Positions 9,261-17,902 of a DNA stretch of 64,000 nt are shown piece after piece. Positions within the stretch are counted from its first letter, which is position 1. Every line of letters starts with the position of its first letter. Position numbers and translations under genes: made by a program. Source of the DNA: JAICUF01 sp038250675 (lineage in GTDB: Bacteria > Gemmatimonadota > Gemmatimonadetes > Gemmatimonadales > GWC2-71-9). The notes under the pieces are model-generated. The model had not been told where the DNA came from. It made no database searches and was given only the letters and a program-made list of their open reading frames with translations. The stretch lies in contig JBBSCB010000007.1 in the NCBI GenBank assembly GCA_038250675.1, positions 56,495-120,494 of the forward strand, given 5' to 3'.

Positions 9261-9261
9261 G

Positions 9262-10047
9262 GTGGCCGGCAAACTCGACGAAATCCTGGCCGCGGCAGGA
9301 CGCCGCGCCGAACCACTGCGGGCCCGTCGCGCCGAGCTCGCGCGCACGGCGGCGGCGGCCCCGGCGCGGGCATCGTTTGTCGGTGCATTGCGCCGCGAAA
9401 CGATTAGCCTGATCGCTGAAGTGAAGCGGCGTTCACCCTCGGCTGGTACGATCAGCGAGACGCTCGATCCGGCGGCGCATGCCGCGGCCTATGCCGCCGC
9501 CGGGGCGGCCGCGGTGTCGGTGCTGACCGAGCCGGATCACTTCGGCGGCTCCCTGGCCGACCTGCGCGCCGTGGCTGCGCGGGTCACGGTGCCGCTGCTC
9601 CGCAAGGATTTCATCGTGGAGGAGGCCCAGCTCTTCGAGGCGCGCTCGGCCGGCGCCTCGGCCGTGCTGCTGATCGCGCGGGTGCTCGATGGGGTGCGGC
9701 TCCGCGCGCTCGTGGCGGCGGCGGCGGAGGTCGGACTGGATGCACTGGTGGAAGTGCACGATGCGAGAGAGCTGGATCGCGCGCTCGCCTCCGGTGCCGC
9801 GGTCGTCGGTGTAAACAGCCGCAACCTCGACACCTTCGCCATTGACACCGAGGCGGCCTGGGCCTTGCTGGAGCGGATCCCGCCCGACCGCATTCGCGTC
9901 GCCGAGAGCGGCATGAGCTCCGCCGCCGACGTGGCCGCCGCGGCCGCCGGCGGCGCAGATGCCGTGCTGATCGGCAGCGCGCTCAGCGCGGCGGCCGATC
10001 CCGGCGCCCTCGTGCGACGGCTCACGGGACTCCCCCGTGCGGGTTGA
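9262..10047 (+). CDS. trpC: Indole-3-glycerol-phosphate synthase
   Basis: Closes the indole ring in tryptophan synthesis. A monofunctional (beta-alpha)8 barrel of 261 residues. Catalytic residues can be followed: the Glu and Lys in LIAEVKRRSPSAG, Lys in LLRKDFIVEEAQ, Glu in DALVEVHD, Asn in VGVNSRNLDTF and Ser in VAESGMSS. The GTG start at 9262 has a weak purine-rich ribosome site. It is the first gene of the second trp transcript and needs its own promoter, because lexA on the opposite strand separates it from trpD; I could not identify a convincing one. The end overlaps trpF by 11 nt. Confidence 0.96.
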   Translation: MAGKLDEILAAAGRRAEPLRARRAELARTAAAAPARASFVGALRRETISLIAEVKRRSPSAGTISETLDPAAHAAAYAAAGAAAVSVLTEPDHFGGSLADLRAVAARVTVPLLRKDFIVEEAQLFEARSAGASAVLLIARVLDGVRLRALVAAAAEVGLDALVEVHDARELDRALASGAAVVGVNSRNLDTFAIDTEAAWALLERIPPDRIRVAESGMSSAADVAAAAAGGADAVLIGSALSAAADPGALVRRLTGLPRAG

Positions 10048-10663
10048 GGCGAAGATCTGCGGACTTACCCGCGCCCAGGACGCGCGCGTGGCCGCGGCCG
10101 CGGGCGCGACGTACCTCGGCGTCGTCTTCGCCGGGGGGTCGCGGATGGTCACCGAGGCGGTCGCGGCGGCGATCGTCGCGGCCGCCGGCGATGCGCGCGT
10201 GCTGGGCGTCTTCGACCGCCAGCCGATCGACGTCGTACTCGCCGTGGCCATGCGCACCGGTCTGCACGGGATCCAGTTGCATGGCGGCTACTCGGCGGCG
10301 GACGCCGCCCGGGTGCGGCGGACCGGCCTGCTGGCCTGGCGGGTGGCGCGCCTGGCGGGTGCCGACTCCATCGACGCGCTCCCCGCGGTGGCCGACGAGG
10401 CGGACGCCGTGCTGATCGAGCCGCTGGTGGAGGGCGCCGGCGGTGGGACGGGCCGCGTGCTCGATGCCGGACTGGCCCAAGCCGCGCGCGCGCGGCTGGC
10501 CGGGACGCGCCTGGTGTTGGCCGGCGGGCTCCGTGCCGAGACGGTTGCCAGCGCCGTGGCCCTCGTAGGACCGGACGTGGTGGATGTAAGTTCCGGCGTG
10601 GAGATCGGCCCCGGGTTGAAGGATCCCGGCCGCATCGCCCGCTTCCTGGAGGCACTCGCGTGA
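10037..10663 (+). CDS. trpF: Phosphoribosylanthranilate isomerase, unusual Glu at the catalytic acid position
   Basis: Amadori isomerase of tryptophan synthesis, 208 residues. The general base Cys8 is in AKICGLTR. The barrel ends with LAGGLRAETV and VDVSSGVEIGPGLKD, the standard phosphate-binding and C-terminal blocks. In known enzymes the general acid is the Asp of an L-L-D-x motif before the GGxG loop; here the aligned position reads VLIEPLVEG...GGGTG, with Glu128 in place of Asp. Glu can still be an acid, so the enzyme may be active, but the change is worth noting. The GTG start overlaps trpC by 11 nt and the stop overlaps trpB by 4 nt, indicating strict translational coupling. Confidence 0.93.
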   Translation: MRVEAKICGLTRAQDARVAAAAGATYLGVVFAGGSRMVTEAVAAAIVAAAGDARVLGVFDRQPIDVVLAVAMRTGLHGIQLHGGYSAADAARVRRTGLLAWRVARLAGADSIDALPAVADEADAVLIEPLVEGAGGGTGRVLDAGLAQAARARLAGTRLVLAGGLRAETVASAVALVGPDVVDVSSGVEIGPGLKDPGRIARFLEALA

Positions 10664-11907
10664 GCCCAACACTTCCTGCGGAGCCCGCCATCGCGTTCCC
10701 CACGGTCGCGTTGCCCGCCGTCGCGGACTCCGCCGTGACCGGCCGCTTCGGCCCGTACGGCGGCCGGTACGTGCCCGAGACGCTGATGGCGGCGCTCGAC
10801 GAGCTGGCCGCGCTCTACGACGCGGCTCGCGCAGACCCGGCGTTCTGGGCAGAGTATGACGGACTGCTGGCCGAGTTCGTGGGCCGGCCAACGCCGCTGA
10901 CGGAGGCGAGCCGGTTCGGCGCGGAGGTGGGCGCACACGTGGTCCTCAAGCGGGAGGACCTGAACCACACCGGCGCGCACAAGATAAACAACACCGTGGG
11001 CCAGGTGCTCCTCGCGCTCAGGACCGGCAAGCGCCGGATCATCGCCGAGACCGGTGCCGGTCAGCACGGCGTCGCCACCGCGACGGTATGCGCGCGGTTT
11101 GGCCTCGAGTGCGTCGTGTACATGGGCGCCGCGGACGTGGCGCGCCAGGCGCTCAACGTCTACCGCATGCAGCTGCTGGGCGCGACGGTGGTGCCGGTCA
11201 CCTCGGGGACCCGCACGCTCAAGGACGCGACCAACGAGGCGCTCCGCGACTGGGTCACCAACGTTCCCACCACGCACTACATCATCGGCTCGGTGGTGGG
11301 GCCGGATCCGTATCCCCGCATGGTGCGGGAGTTCCAGTCCGTCATCGGCCGCGAGGCGCGAGCTCAGATGCTCGCCCGCTATGGGCGGCTCCCGGCGATG
11401 GTGGTGGCGTGCGTCGGGGGAGGATCCAACGCGATGGGCATCTTCTCGGCGTTCCTGGACGATGCCGACGTCCGCCTGGTCGGCGTGGAGGCGGCCGGCG
11501 GCGGGATCGCCGGCGGGCGCCACAGCGCCACCCTGCAGGCGGGGGCGCCCGGTGTGCTCCACGGCAGTCTGAGCTATCTGCTGCAGGACGACGACGGCCA
11601 GGTGGCGGAGGCGCATTCGGTCTCCGCCGGCCTCGACTATCCCGGCGTGGGGCCGGAGCACAGTCACCTGCGCGACACTGGCCGGGCGCGCTACGTCGGC
11701 GCGACCGATCGCCAGGCGCTGGAGGCGTTTCAGCTCCTGAGCCACAGCGAGGGGATCATTCCGGCCCTCGAGACCGCTCATGCGCTGGCCTGGCTGCGCG
11801 CGCCGGACCGCGGCCCGGCGCCCGACGGTCCGGTGCTCGTCTGTCTGAGCGGGCGCGGTGACAAGGACGTCGCCCATGTGGCCGCGTTGCTGGGGGCCGG
11901 CGGGTGA
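10660..11907 (+). CDS. trpB: Tryptophan synthase beta chain
   Basis: PLP enzyme that joins indole and serine. Lys108 in TGAHKINN is the Schiff-base lysine; KREDLNHTG, ETGAGQHGVATAT, the phosphate-binding VGGGSNAMGIF and the C-terminal CLSGRGDKD are all typical TrpB1. The N-terminus carries about 25 residues before GRFGPYGGRYVPE, a little longer than usual. The GTG start at 10660 overlaps the trpF stop. Unusually, trpA does not follow directly: two signalling genes (11904-15034) lie between the beta and alpha subunit genes, although the proteins must form one complex. Confidence 0.97.
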   Translation: MSPTLPAEPAIAFPTVALPAVADSAVTGRFGPYGGRYVPETLMAALDELAALYDAARADPAFWAEYDGLLAEFVGRPTPLTEASRFGAEVGAHVVLKREDLNHTGAHKINNTVGQVLLALRTGKRRIIAETGAGQHGVATATVCARFGLECVVYMGAADVARQALNVYRMQLLGATVVPVTSGTRTLKDATNEALRDWVTNVPTTHYIIGSVVGPDPYPRMVREFQSVIGREARAQMLARYGRLPAMVVACVGGGSNAMGIFSAFLDDADVRLVGVEAAGGGIAGGRHSATLQAGAPGVLHGSLSYLLQDDDGQVAEAHSVSAGLDYPGVGPEHSHLRDTGRARYVGATDRQALEAFQLLSHSEGIIPALETAHALAWLRAPDRGPAPDGPVLVCLSGRGDKDVAHVAALLGAGG

Positions 11908-13586
11908 CGGCGCCGGATCGCGAGATCGTCCTGCCCGCGTCGCAGATCGCCGAGCTCGTCACAAGTCTCGTGAAGGCGATGCGCGCGTTCCAGATGTATC
12001 TCCCCAACAACCCGATCCACCAGCGTGCGGCGCAGCAGGTGCGGGCCGCCTTCGCGCCGATCTGGGCTGCCACGGATGCCATCGAACTGCGCGTGGTGGA
12101 GACGGACCTGGTGTGGGAGGAGCAGGTGGTGTATCAGCAGCTCAGCAAAAGCGACAGCTTTGCCTGGGGGCTCTACAAGGACGGCCTGCGGACGTTGACG
12201 CTGCAGAAGGGCGCGGAGGAGGGCGAGATGGTGCGCTTCCTCGATGTTGTCAACCGGGCGCGCTTCCTCCCCGCCGACGCCTCCGACGATCTGCTGACGC
12301 TGCTCTGGGCCGAAGAGTTCCACGCCATCCAGTACAAGTTTGCCGAAGCATTCAGCGACGGGCCGCCGCCGGAGCGAAAGCCGCCGGAGCCGGATGCGGT
12401 CGGATCCGTCTCGGCCGATGCGCGCCACGCTCAGGTGGCGGAAGAGGCGCCGCCCCGCCCGGCCGGCATCGTGGATATCGAGGACTTCGATTCGACGCTG
12501 TATTTCCTCGATGAGGCGGAGATCGCCTACATCGTGCGCGAGGTACGCGAGGAATACTCGCGCGACGTCCGCGCGAGCGCGCTGGCCGCGCTGTTCGATC
12601 TGTTCGAGCAGGAGCCGACGGCGGAGGTGCGCGAGGAGATTCTGACGATTCTGGACCAGGTCTTTCCCAACCTGCTCAACGCGGGGGAATTCCGGACGGT
12701 CGCCGCCATTCTGCGCGAAGTGCGGCTGCTGGGCCAGCGGGTGGCCGAGCTTGACCCGGAACACCGTCGCCGCCTCATGATCTTCGAAGCCCAGCTCAGC
12801 GAGCCCGCCATCGTCGAACAGCTCATCCAGTCGCTGGACGAGGCGTCCACCCGGCCGGGCGATGCCGACGTGAGCGAGGTACTGCGCGAGCTGCGGGCGA
12901 CGGCGCTCGAGACGATCATGATCTGGATTCCCCGGCTCACCGCGGCGCACGTGCGCCAGCTGCTGGAGGCGGCGGCCGATCGCCTGGCGGCCGGCGACAG
13001 CGGCGAGGTGCTGCGCCTCCTGCGCTCGCCGGAGTCGGGAGCGATGCCCGGCGTGGTGGCACTGACCGGCCGGCTGCAGCTGCAGTCGGCCGTCGCCGGG
13101 CTTGGCGATGCGCTGTCCCATCCTGATGCGGCGGTCCGCCTCTCGGCGGTGCACTCGCTCACCGCGATCGGCACGCCCGGGGCGCTGGTGCACATCGACC
13201 GCGCCATCGACGACGCGGACCGCGCGGTGCGCACCGCCGCGGTGAAGGCGGCGGGCGCACGGACCTACAAGGGCGCGCTCCGCCGAATCGAGGCGGTGGT
13301 GCAGGGCAAGGCGCACAAGGGCATGGAGCTGAGCGAGAAGATGGCCTTCTTTGAAGCCTACGGTGCGATCGCTGGCGCCGCCGGGCTCAAGCAGCTCGAA
13401 CGGATGATCTCGCCGCGCGGCATGCTGTGGATGAAGGAGTCCTCCGAAACTCGCGCCTGTGCCGCGATGGCCCTCGGCCGGGTCCGGACCCCCGAGGCAC
13501 GGGCCCTGCTCCAGCGCGCCGCGGCCGACAAGGACCTCGTAGTGCGCAACGCGGCCAGCCGGGCGCTGCGGGAGGCCGCGACATGA
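11904..13586 (+). CDS. HEAT-repeat protein sharing an N-terminal module with the next gene
   Basis: A 560-residue soluble protein with no signal peptide. Residues about 22-121 form a module homologous to the N-terminus of the following HD-GYP protein: Y-x3-N-x3-QRA, I-E-x-R and SF align without gaps at a constant offset of six residues, then G...E...FL after a three-residue shift. A linker rich in Pro, Glu and Ala (about 150-185) follows. The remainder is helical repeats: LSHPDAAVRLSAVHSLTAIG and VRTPEARALLQRAAADKDLVVRNAASRAL are HEAT/PBS-type repeats, which serve in protein binding. No enzyme motif is seen. The GTG start overlaps the trpB stop and the end overlaps the HD-GYP start (ATGA). 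Function unknown; a partner or adaptor for the HD-GYP protein is a reasonable guess. Confidence 0.85.
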   Translation: MTAPDREIVLPASQIAELVTSLVKAMRAFQMYLPNNPIHQRAAQQVRAAFAPIWAATDAIELRVVETDLVWEEQVVYQQLSKSDSFAWGLYKDGLRTLTLQKGAEEGEMVRFLDVVNRARFLPADASDDLLTLLWAEEFHAIQYKFAEAFSDGPPPERKPPEPDAVGSVSADARHAQVAEEAPPRPAGIVDIEDFDSTLYFLDEAEIAYIVREVREEYSRDVRASALAALFDLFEQEPTAEVREEILTILDQVFPNLLNAGEFRTVAAILREVRLLGQRVAELDPEHRRRLMIFEAQLSEPAIVEQLIQSLDEASTRPGDADVSEVLRELRATALETIMIWIPRLTAAHVRQLLEAAADRLAAGDSGEVLRLLRSPESGAMPGVVALTGRLQLQSAVAGLGDALSHPDAAVRLSAVHSLTAIGTPGALVHIDRAIDDADRAVRTAAVKAAGARTYKGALRRIEAVVQGKAHKGMELSEKMAFFEAYGAIAGAAGLKQLERMISPRGMLWMKESSETRACAAMALGRVRTPEARALLQRAAADKDLVVRNAASRALREAAT

Positions 13587-15034
13587 CCGGGCACGAGCCC
13601 GCCGCCGACGGCAATGCGTATGAGGGGCTGCTGCGGCAGGGTGGCCGCGGACTCCTGCTGGCGCTCTACACCGCGCTCCGGAGTCTCAAGCTGTATCCGG
13701 TGGAGAATGCCACGGTGCAGCGGGCGCTGGACGATCTCGACGAATCCGCCCGGACGCTGCACGCGGCCGACCCTGAGATCGAGGTCCGGCTCGCCGGCGA
13801 TTTCATCTTCGTCAACTCCACCCGCCTCCGACTCGAGCTCGACAACTACGCGTCGTTCAGCCACATCCTGACGCTGCTGCGGTCGTTCGATGTCGGCGTG
13901 CTGCGAATTCATCGCGGCGTGGAGCGTCGCGAGTGGCAGGGGTTCCTGAGCATCCTGCTGAGCTTGGCCGAGCCGCCGGTGGCCGAGCCGTTCGAGGAGC
14001 TTGTCGCGCGGATGCAGCGGGCCTCGGTCACCGGTCTTGACGTCGAGGCCGCGCAACCGGTCACCGAGGCGCTGGACGAACACGCACGCGAGGTCGCCAA
14101 GCGCACCTACGCGCAGGGTGTGGCCGTCGCGAAGGACGTGGTGACGGGGATCCGGCTAGGACGGGCGACGAGCGTCAAGAAGGTCAAGCGCGCCGTGCAG
14201 ATGATCGTGGACCAGGTGCTCAACAACGAGACGTCGCTCCTGGGCCTGACCACCCTGCGCGACTACGATGAATACACCTTCACCCACTCGGTCAACGTCT
14301 GCATCTTCGCGGTGGCCCTGGGCAAGAAGCTCGGATTCTCCAAGCTCCAACTTTACGACCTGGGCATGACCGCGCTGATGCACGACATCGGCAAGGCCCG
14401 GATCCCGCTTGAGATCCTGAACAAGACCAGCGGGCTCGATGACGTCGAATGGCGGGTCATGCAGGCGCACCCGTGGTACGGCGCGCTGACGCTGTTCAAC
14501 CTGCGCGGGTATGACGAAATCCCGTACCGGTCGATCCTCGTGGCGCATGAGCACCACATGAAGATGGACCTCACCGGCTATCCGCGGCCGGTGCGCCCCC
14601 GCCAGCTCGGGCTCTTCTCGCGCATCGTGGCGGTGGCCGACGGCTTCGATGCGGCCACCACCCGGCGCAGCTATCAGACGGTGCCGATCGAGCCGGACCA
14701 GGTGCTGCGCGAGATGTGGGAAAACCCCCGCCGCGGCTACGATGTGGTGCTGGTCAAGGCGCTCATCAATCTCATCGGCATCTACCCGGTGGGGACCTGT
14801 GTCATTCTCGATACGCTGGAAGTCGCCATTGTCGCCGCGATGAATCCGGACAGCCAGCAGCTCAACCGGCCGCTTGCACGTATCGCGGTGGGGACGGATG
14901 GCGGGATGATCCCGCCGCCGGGCCGCGCCGTGAACCTGGTGGAGCAGGATGCGGCCGGGGCCTACCTCCGCTCCATCGTCAAGGTGACCAATCCCTCCCG
15001 CTACGGACTGACGGTTGGCGACTACTTCGTATGA
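13583..15034 (+). CDS. HD-GYP domain protein, putative c-di-GMP phosphodiesterase
   Basis: A 483-residue soluble protein. Residues 28-128 are the module shared with the preceding HEAT protein. From about 215 there is an HD-GYP domain: His235 in FTHSVNV, His267-Asp268 in MHDIGKARIP, His296 in AHPWYG, His322/His325 in AHEHHMKM, the GYP motif at 332-334 (TGYP) and Asp353 in VAVADGFDA. The metal ligands expected for hydrolysis of c-di-GMP are therefore present, although the usual HHE-x-WDG-x-GYP is altered to HH-MKMDLTGYP. Hydrolysis is inferred from the family. There is no receiver domain. The ATG overlaps the HEAT gene stop, and the 3' end overlaps trpA by 20 nt. Confidence 0.9.
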   Translation: MTGHEPAADGNAYEGLLRQGGRGLLLALYTALRSLKLYPVENATVQRALDDLDESARTLHAADPEIEVRLAGDFIFVNSTRLRLELDNYASFSHILTLLRSFDVGVLRIHRGVERREWQGFLSILLSLAEPPVAEPFEELVARMQRASVTGLDVEAAQPVTEALDEHAREVAKRTYAQGVAVAKDVVTGIRLGRATSVKKVKRAVQMIVDQVLNNETSLLGLTTLRDYDEYTFTHSVNVCIFAVALGKKLGFSKLQLYDLGMTALMHDIGKARIPLEILNKTSGLDDVEWRVMQAHPWYGALTLFNLRGYDEIPYRSILVAHEHHMKMDLTGYPRPVRPRQLGLFSRIVAVADGFDAATTRRSYQTVPIEPDQVLREMWENPRRGYDVVLVKALINLIGIYPVGTCVILDTLEVAIVAAMNPDSQQLNRPLARIAVGTDGGMIPPPGRAVNLVEQDAAGAYLRSIVKVTNPSRYGLTVGDYFV

Positions 15035-15815
15035 GTCGCGGCTCGACGCCGCCTGGGCGGCCGCACGGGCCGAGGGCCGGGCCGCGCTCATCCCGTACTT
15101 TACGGCGGGATTTCCCGATGTGGAGGCGACGCTGGCGGCGCTCGCGGCCGCAGACGAAGTGAGCGACATCATCGAGGTCGGTGTGCCGTTTAGCGATCCG
15201 CTCGCCGATGGCCCCACGATCCAGCGGTCCACCTACGACGCGCTGCGCGGCGGCATGACACTGGCGCGCACGCTGGACCTCATCGAGCGCGCCGCGCTGA
15301 CCCGCCCGGTGGTGGTGTTCAGCTATCTGAACCCGATCCTGCGCTACGGCGCCGATCGGTTCCTGCGTGATGCCGCGGCGGCCGGCGCATCCGCGCTCCT
15401 GCTCACCGATCTCCCGGCCGGTGCGGACCCCGCACTTGACGCCGCGGTGGGCGCGAGCCCGCTCACGCTGATTCGGCTGGTGGCGCCGACCACACCCGCG
15501 CCCCGCCTTGGCGACATGCTGCGCGACGCGGAGGGGTTCGTCTACCTGATGGCGCGCCTCGGCGTCACCGGTGCATCGGGAACGCTGGCGGCCGGACTGG
15601 CCGCCTCGGTGGCCCGCGTGCGTGCGGCGACGTCGTTGCCGGTCGCCGTGGGGTTCGGAATTTCCACCCCGGCCCAGGCGGCGGCCGTCGCACAGCTGGC
15701 GGACGGCGTGGTCGTGGGCAGCGCGCTGGTCGAGGTCATGCGAAACGACGGGCCGGCCGGCGCCGACCGCTTTCTCCGCTCGCTGCGCACCGCCATCGCC
15801 GGAGCAGCCTCGTGA
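15015..15815 (+). CDS. trpA: Tryptophan synthase alpha chain
   Basis: Cleaves indole-3-glycerol phosphate to indole and glyceraldehyde-3-phosphate. Catalytic Glu54 and Asp65 lie in IIEVGVPFSDPLADGP; further motifs are YFTAGFPD, SYLNPILRYG, LLTDLP, and VAVGFGIST for phosphate binding. Length 266 is normal. The only usable start is TTG at 15015, inside the end of the HD-GYP gene (20-nt overlap); the ATG at 15031 is in another frame. There is no clear ribosome site, so translation probably depends on ribosomes finishing the HD-GYP gene. The stop overlaps the next gene (GTGA). Confidence 0.95.
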   Translation: MATTSYESRLDAAWAAARAEGRAALIPYFTAGFPDVEATLAALAAADEVSDIIEVGVPFSDPLADGPTIQRSTYDALRGGMTLARTLDLIERAALTRPVVVFSYLNPILRYGADRFLRDAAAAGASALLLTDLPAGADPALDAAVGASPLTLIRLVAPTTPAPRLGDMLRDAEGFVYLMARLGVTGASGTLAAGLAASVARVRAATSLPVAVGFGISTPAQAAAVAQLADGVVVGSALVEVMRNDGPAGADRFLRSLRTAIAGAAS

Positions 15816-17902
15816 GGTACGCCGTCAGCCGCATTCTCGCCGTCTATGCCCGGACGCTCAGCGTCGGCGGCCTTGCACTGGCCGCACTCGTCCTGCTGAC
15901 CGACCACCGCTGGATCCAGCAGCCGCTGACCAGCGGGGTGCTCCTTGTCGCGGTCCTCGCACTGCGCGCCGCACCGGTGCGGCTCAGCAAGTACTCCTAC
16001 CTCACCCAGACCGGCATCGCCGCGATGGTCGGCGCCATCATGGTGGGCCCGTCGCCGGTGGTGCTGGCGCTTGCGGTAGGCGTGGCGGGCTCGGACCTGC
16101 TCTGGCACCGCAAGCCGCTGCGGGCCGCCATCGTGAATGCCGGACGCGAGGTAATCGCCTTCGTCGCGGCCTATGGCGTGTACGCCGCCGTCTACCGGCT
16201 CAGCGGGTCGCCGGCGCTCACGCTGGATTTCATGCCGGCCGCGTTCACCCTCGCCGCCATCTACTTTCTCACCAGCCGCGCGCTGTTCTACTTCACCCTG
16301 CTGCTGCGCAGCAAGCTGGAGAGCGCGGAGCAGTTGTTGATCCTCCGGTGGGAGGTGGTCTCCTATGCGATGACCATCATCGCGTGCATCGTCGTGGTTG
16401 GTGCGCTCCGGTCACTCGCCCCGGCCGGCTGGGCGGCGGTGGTGATCGTCCTGGCTGTCCTGGGTCTGCTGACGCGCAACATTCTCGAGGAGGCGATCGC
16501 CGCCGAGGACCTGAACAAGGTTCACCTGATGGAGATGGCCATCGCGAGCAACGATACGCTCGAGGGCTCGTTCACTCAGGTCGAGCGGCTGGGCTACCGG
16601 CTGCTCGACTGGGGCGATTTCCGCATCTACCGGCTGAACGCGGGCGAGGCCGGCACCTCGAGTCTCATGTTCCGGAGCCGTGAGGGGCGGCCCAACCGCC
16701 GGGAGCCATCCGACGAGCTGCGCGCGCTGCGGGCCGGCGTGATCGCGTCCGGGCGGCCGGTAACGATCGGCAATGCGCACCGGGACGAGCGGCTTACCAC
16801 CCCCGAGCCCGACGTCCAGAGTCTCATCCTCCATCCGGTGCGCTTTGGCGACGAAGTGCTGGGCACGCTCGAGGTGGATCACTACAAGGCCAACGCCTAC
16901 GGAACGAAGGATGTAACAGCGCTTGCAACGCTCGCGACCCAGGTGGCGACCGCCATTCACATCGCCGAGTTGCGCCGTCCGCTGATCAACACGGTGGCGC
17001 AGATCGGCACGCAGGTGACGGCGCTGGCGAGCGCGGCGGATTCGCTGCGGCGCTCCGCCGGCGCGCTGGCCCAGGCGTCGCGCGCCATGAGCGGCACCGT
17101 GGCGGAGCAGGAGGCGTTCGTCAGCGGCGGCCTCGAAGCCACGATGTCGCTCGTGATGATGTCGGCCGACATGGCGGGCGAGGGAGCCAAGGCGGCGGAC
17201 GCGAGCAGCAAGGCCTCGCAGACGGCGGGGCACAATCGCGCGGTGGTGGCGAGTGCGATCGGCCGACTGGTGGAGCTCAAGCGCTTCGTGGCCGAGACGT
17301 CAACGCAGATGGCGGCCCTGGGTGAGGTGACGCACCGGGTGACCGGGTTCATCGGCTCCATCCGGGAGATTGCCGATCTGACCAATCTGATCGCGCTCAA
17401 CGCCGCGATCGAGGCGGCACGGGCGGGGCAGGAGGGGCGGGGGTTTGCCGTGGTGGCGGACGAAGTGCGGAACCTTGCCACGCAGAGTCTCGTGGCGGCG
17501 CGCGAGGCCGGGGGGCTGGTGGCCGACGTCACGGCGCAGGTGGCGGCGGTATCGACCCAGATTCGTCATGGCCAGGATGTGGTGGCGGGCGTGGAGGAGC
17601 TCAGCGGCGCGGCGGCGGCCGCCTTCGAGGCCATCGTGAGCGCCACCGACGACGCCGGCTCGCACGCCCGCCGGATCGCCGAGATGGCGGCGACCCAGGA
17701 GCTCACGTTCGAGATGCTCAATCAGCAGATCAAGCGCGCGGCGGACGCATCCGGCCGCATGGGCAACGACACCCGGCTGCTGGCCAACCAGGCGGAGGAG
17801 GCGGCCCACGGGCAGGCCGAACTCGAGGGAGCCATTCGTGAGCTCGCGGACGTCGCGGCGCATCTGCAGGCCATCGCGCGGCATTTTGCGGTCAGCGCGT
17901 GA
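15812..17902 (+). CDS. Membrane sensor with GAF domain and methyl-accepting chemotaxis-type signalling hairpin
   Basis: A 696-residue protein in three parts. Residues 1-225 are a hydrophobic N-terminal domain with about six to eight membrane helices and no evident periplasmic ligand domain. Residues about 245-390 look like a GAF domain (FTQVERLGYRLLDWGDFRIY, then PVRFGDEVLGTLEVDHY). The C-terminus is an MCP coiled coil whose tip reads IREIADLTNLIALNAAIEA then GRGFAVVADEVRNLA, the conserved contact site for CheA/CheW. There is no C-terminal CheR-tethering pentapeptide, and no che gene is in the window. The GTG start overlaps trpA and the stop overlaps folK, so a receptor-like protein is embedded in an amino-acid/cofactor operon. 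The stimulus is unknown. Confidence 0.85.
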   Translation: MRYAVSRILAVYARTLSVGGLALAALVLLTDHRWIQQPLTSGVLLVAVLALRAAPVRLSKYSYLTQTGIAAMVGAIMVGPSPVVLALAVGVAGSDLLWHRKPLRAAIVNAGREVIAFVAAYGVYAAVYRLSGSPALTLDFMPAAFTLAAIYFLTSRALFYFTLLLRSKLESAEQLLILRWEVVSYAMTIIACIVVVGALRSLAPAGWAAVVIVLAVLGLLTRNILEEAIAAEDLNKVHLMEMAIASNDTLEGSFTQVERLGYRLLDWGDFRIYRLNAGEAGTSSLMFRSREGRPNRREPSDELRALRAGVIASGRPVTIGNAHRDERLTTPEPDVQSLILHPVRFGDEVLGTLEVDHYKANAYGTKDVTALATLATQVATAIHIAELRRPLINTVAQIGTQVTALASAADSLRRSAGALAQASRAMSGTVAEQEAFVSGGLEATMSLVMMSADMAGEGAKAADASSKASQTAGHNRAVVASAIGRLVELKRFVAETSTQMAALGEVTHRVTGFIGSIREIADLTNLIALNAAIEAARAGQEGRGFAVVADEVRNLATQSLVAAREAGGLVADVTAQVAAVSTQIRHGQDVVAGVEELSGAAAAAFEAIVSATDDAGSHARRIAEMAATQELTFEMLNQQIKRAADASGRMGNDTRLLANQAEEAAHGQAELEGAIRELADVAAHLQAIARHFAVSA

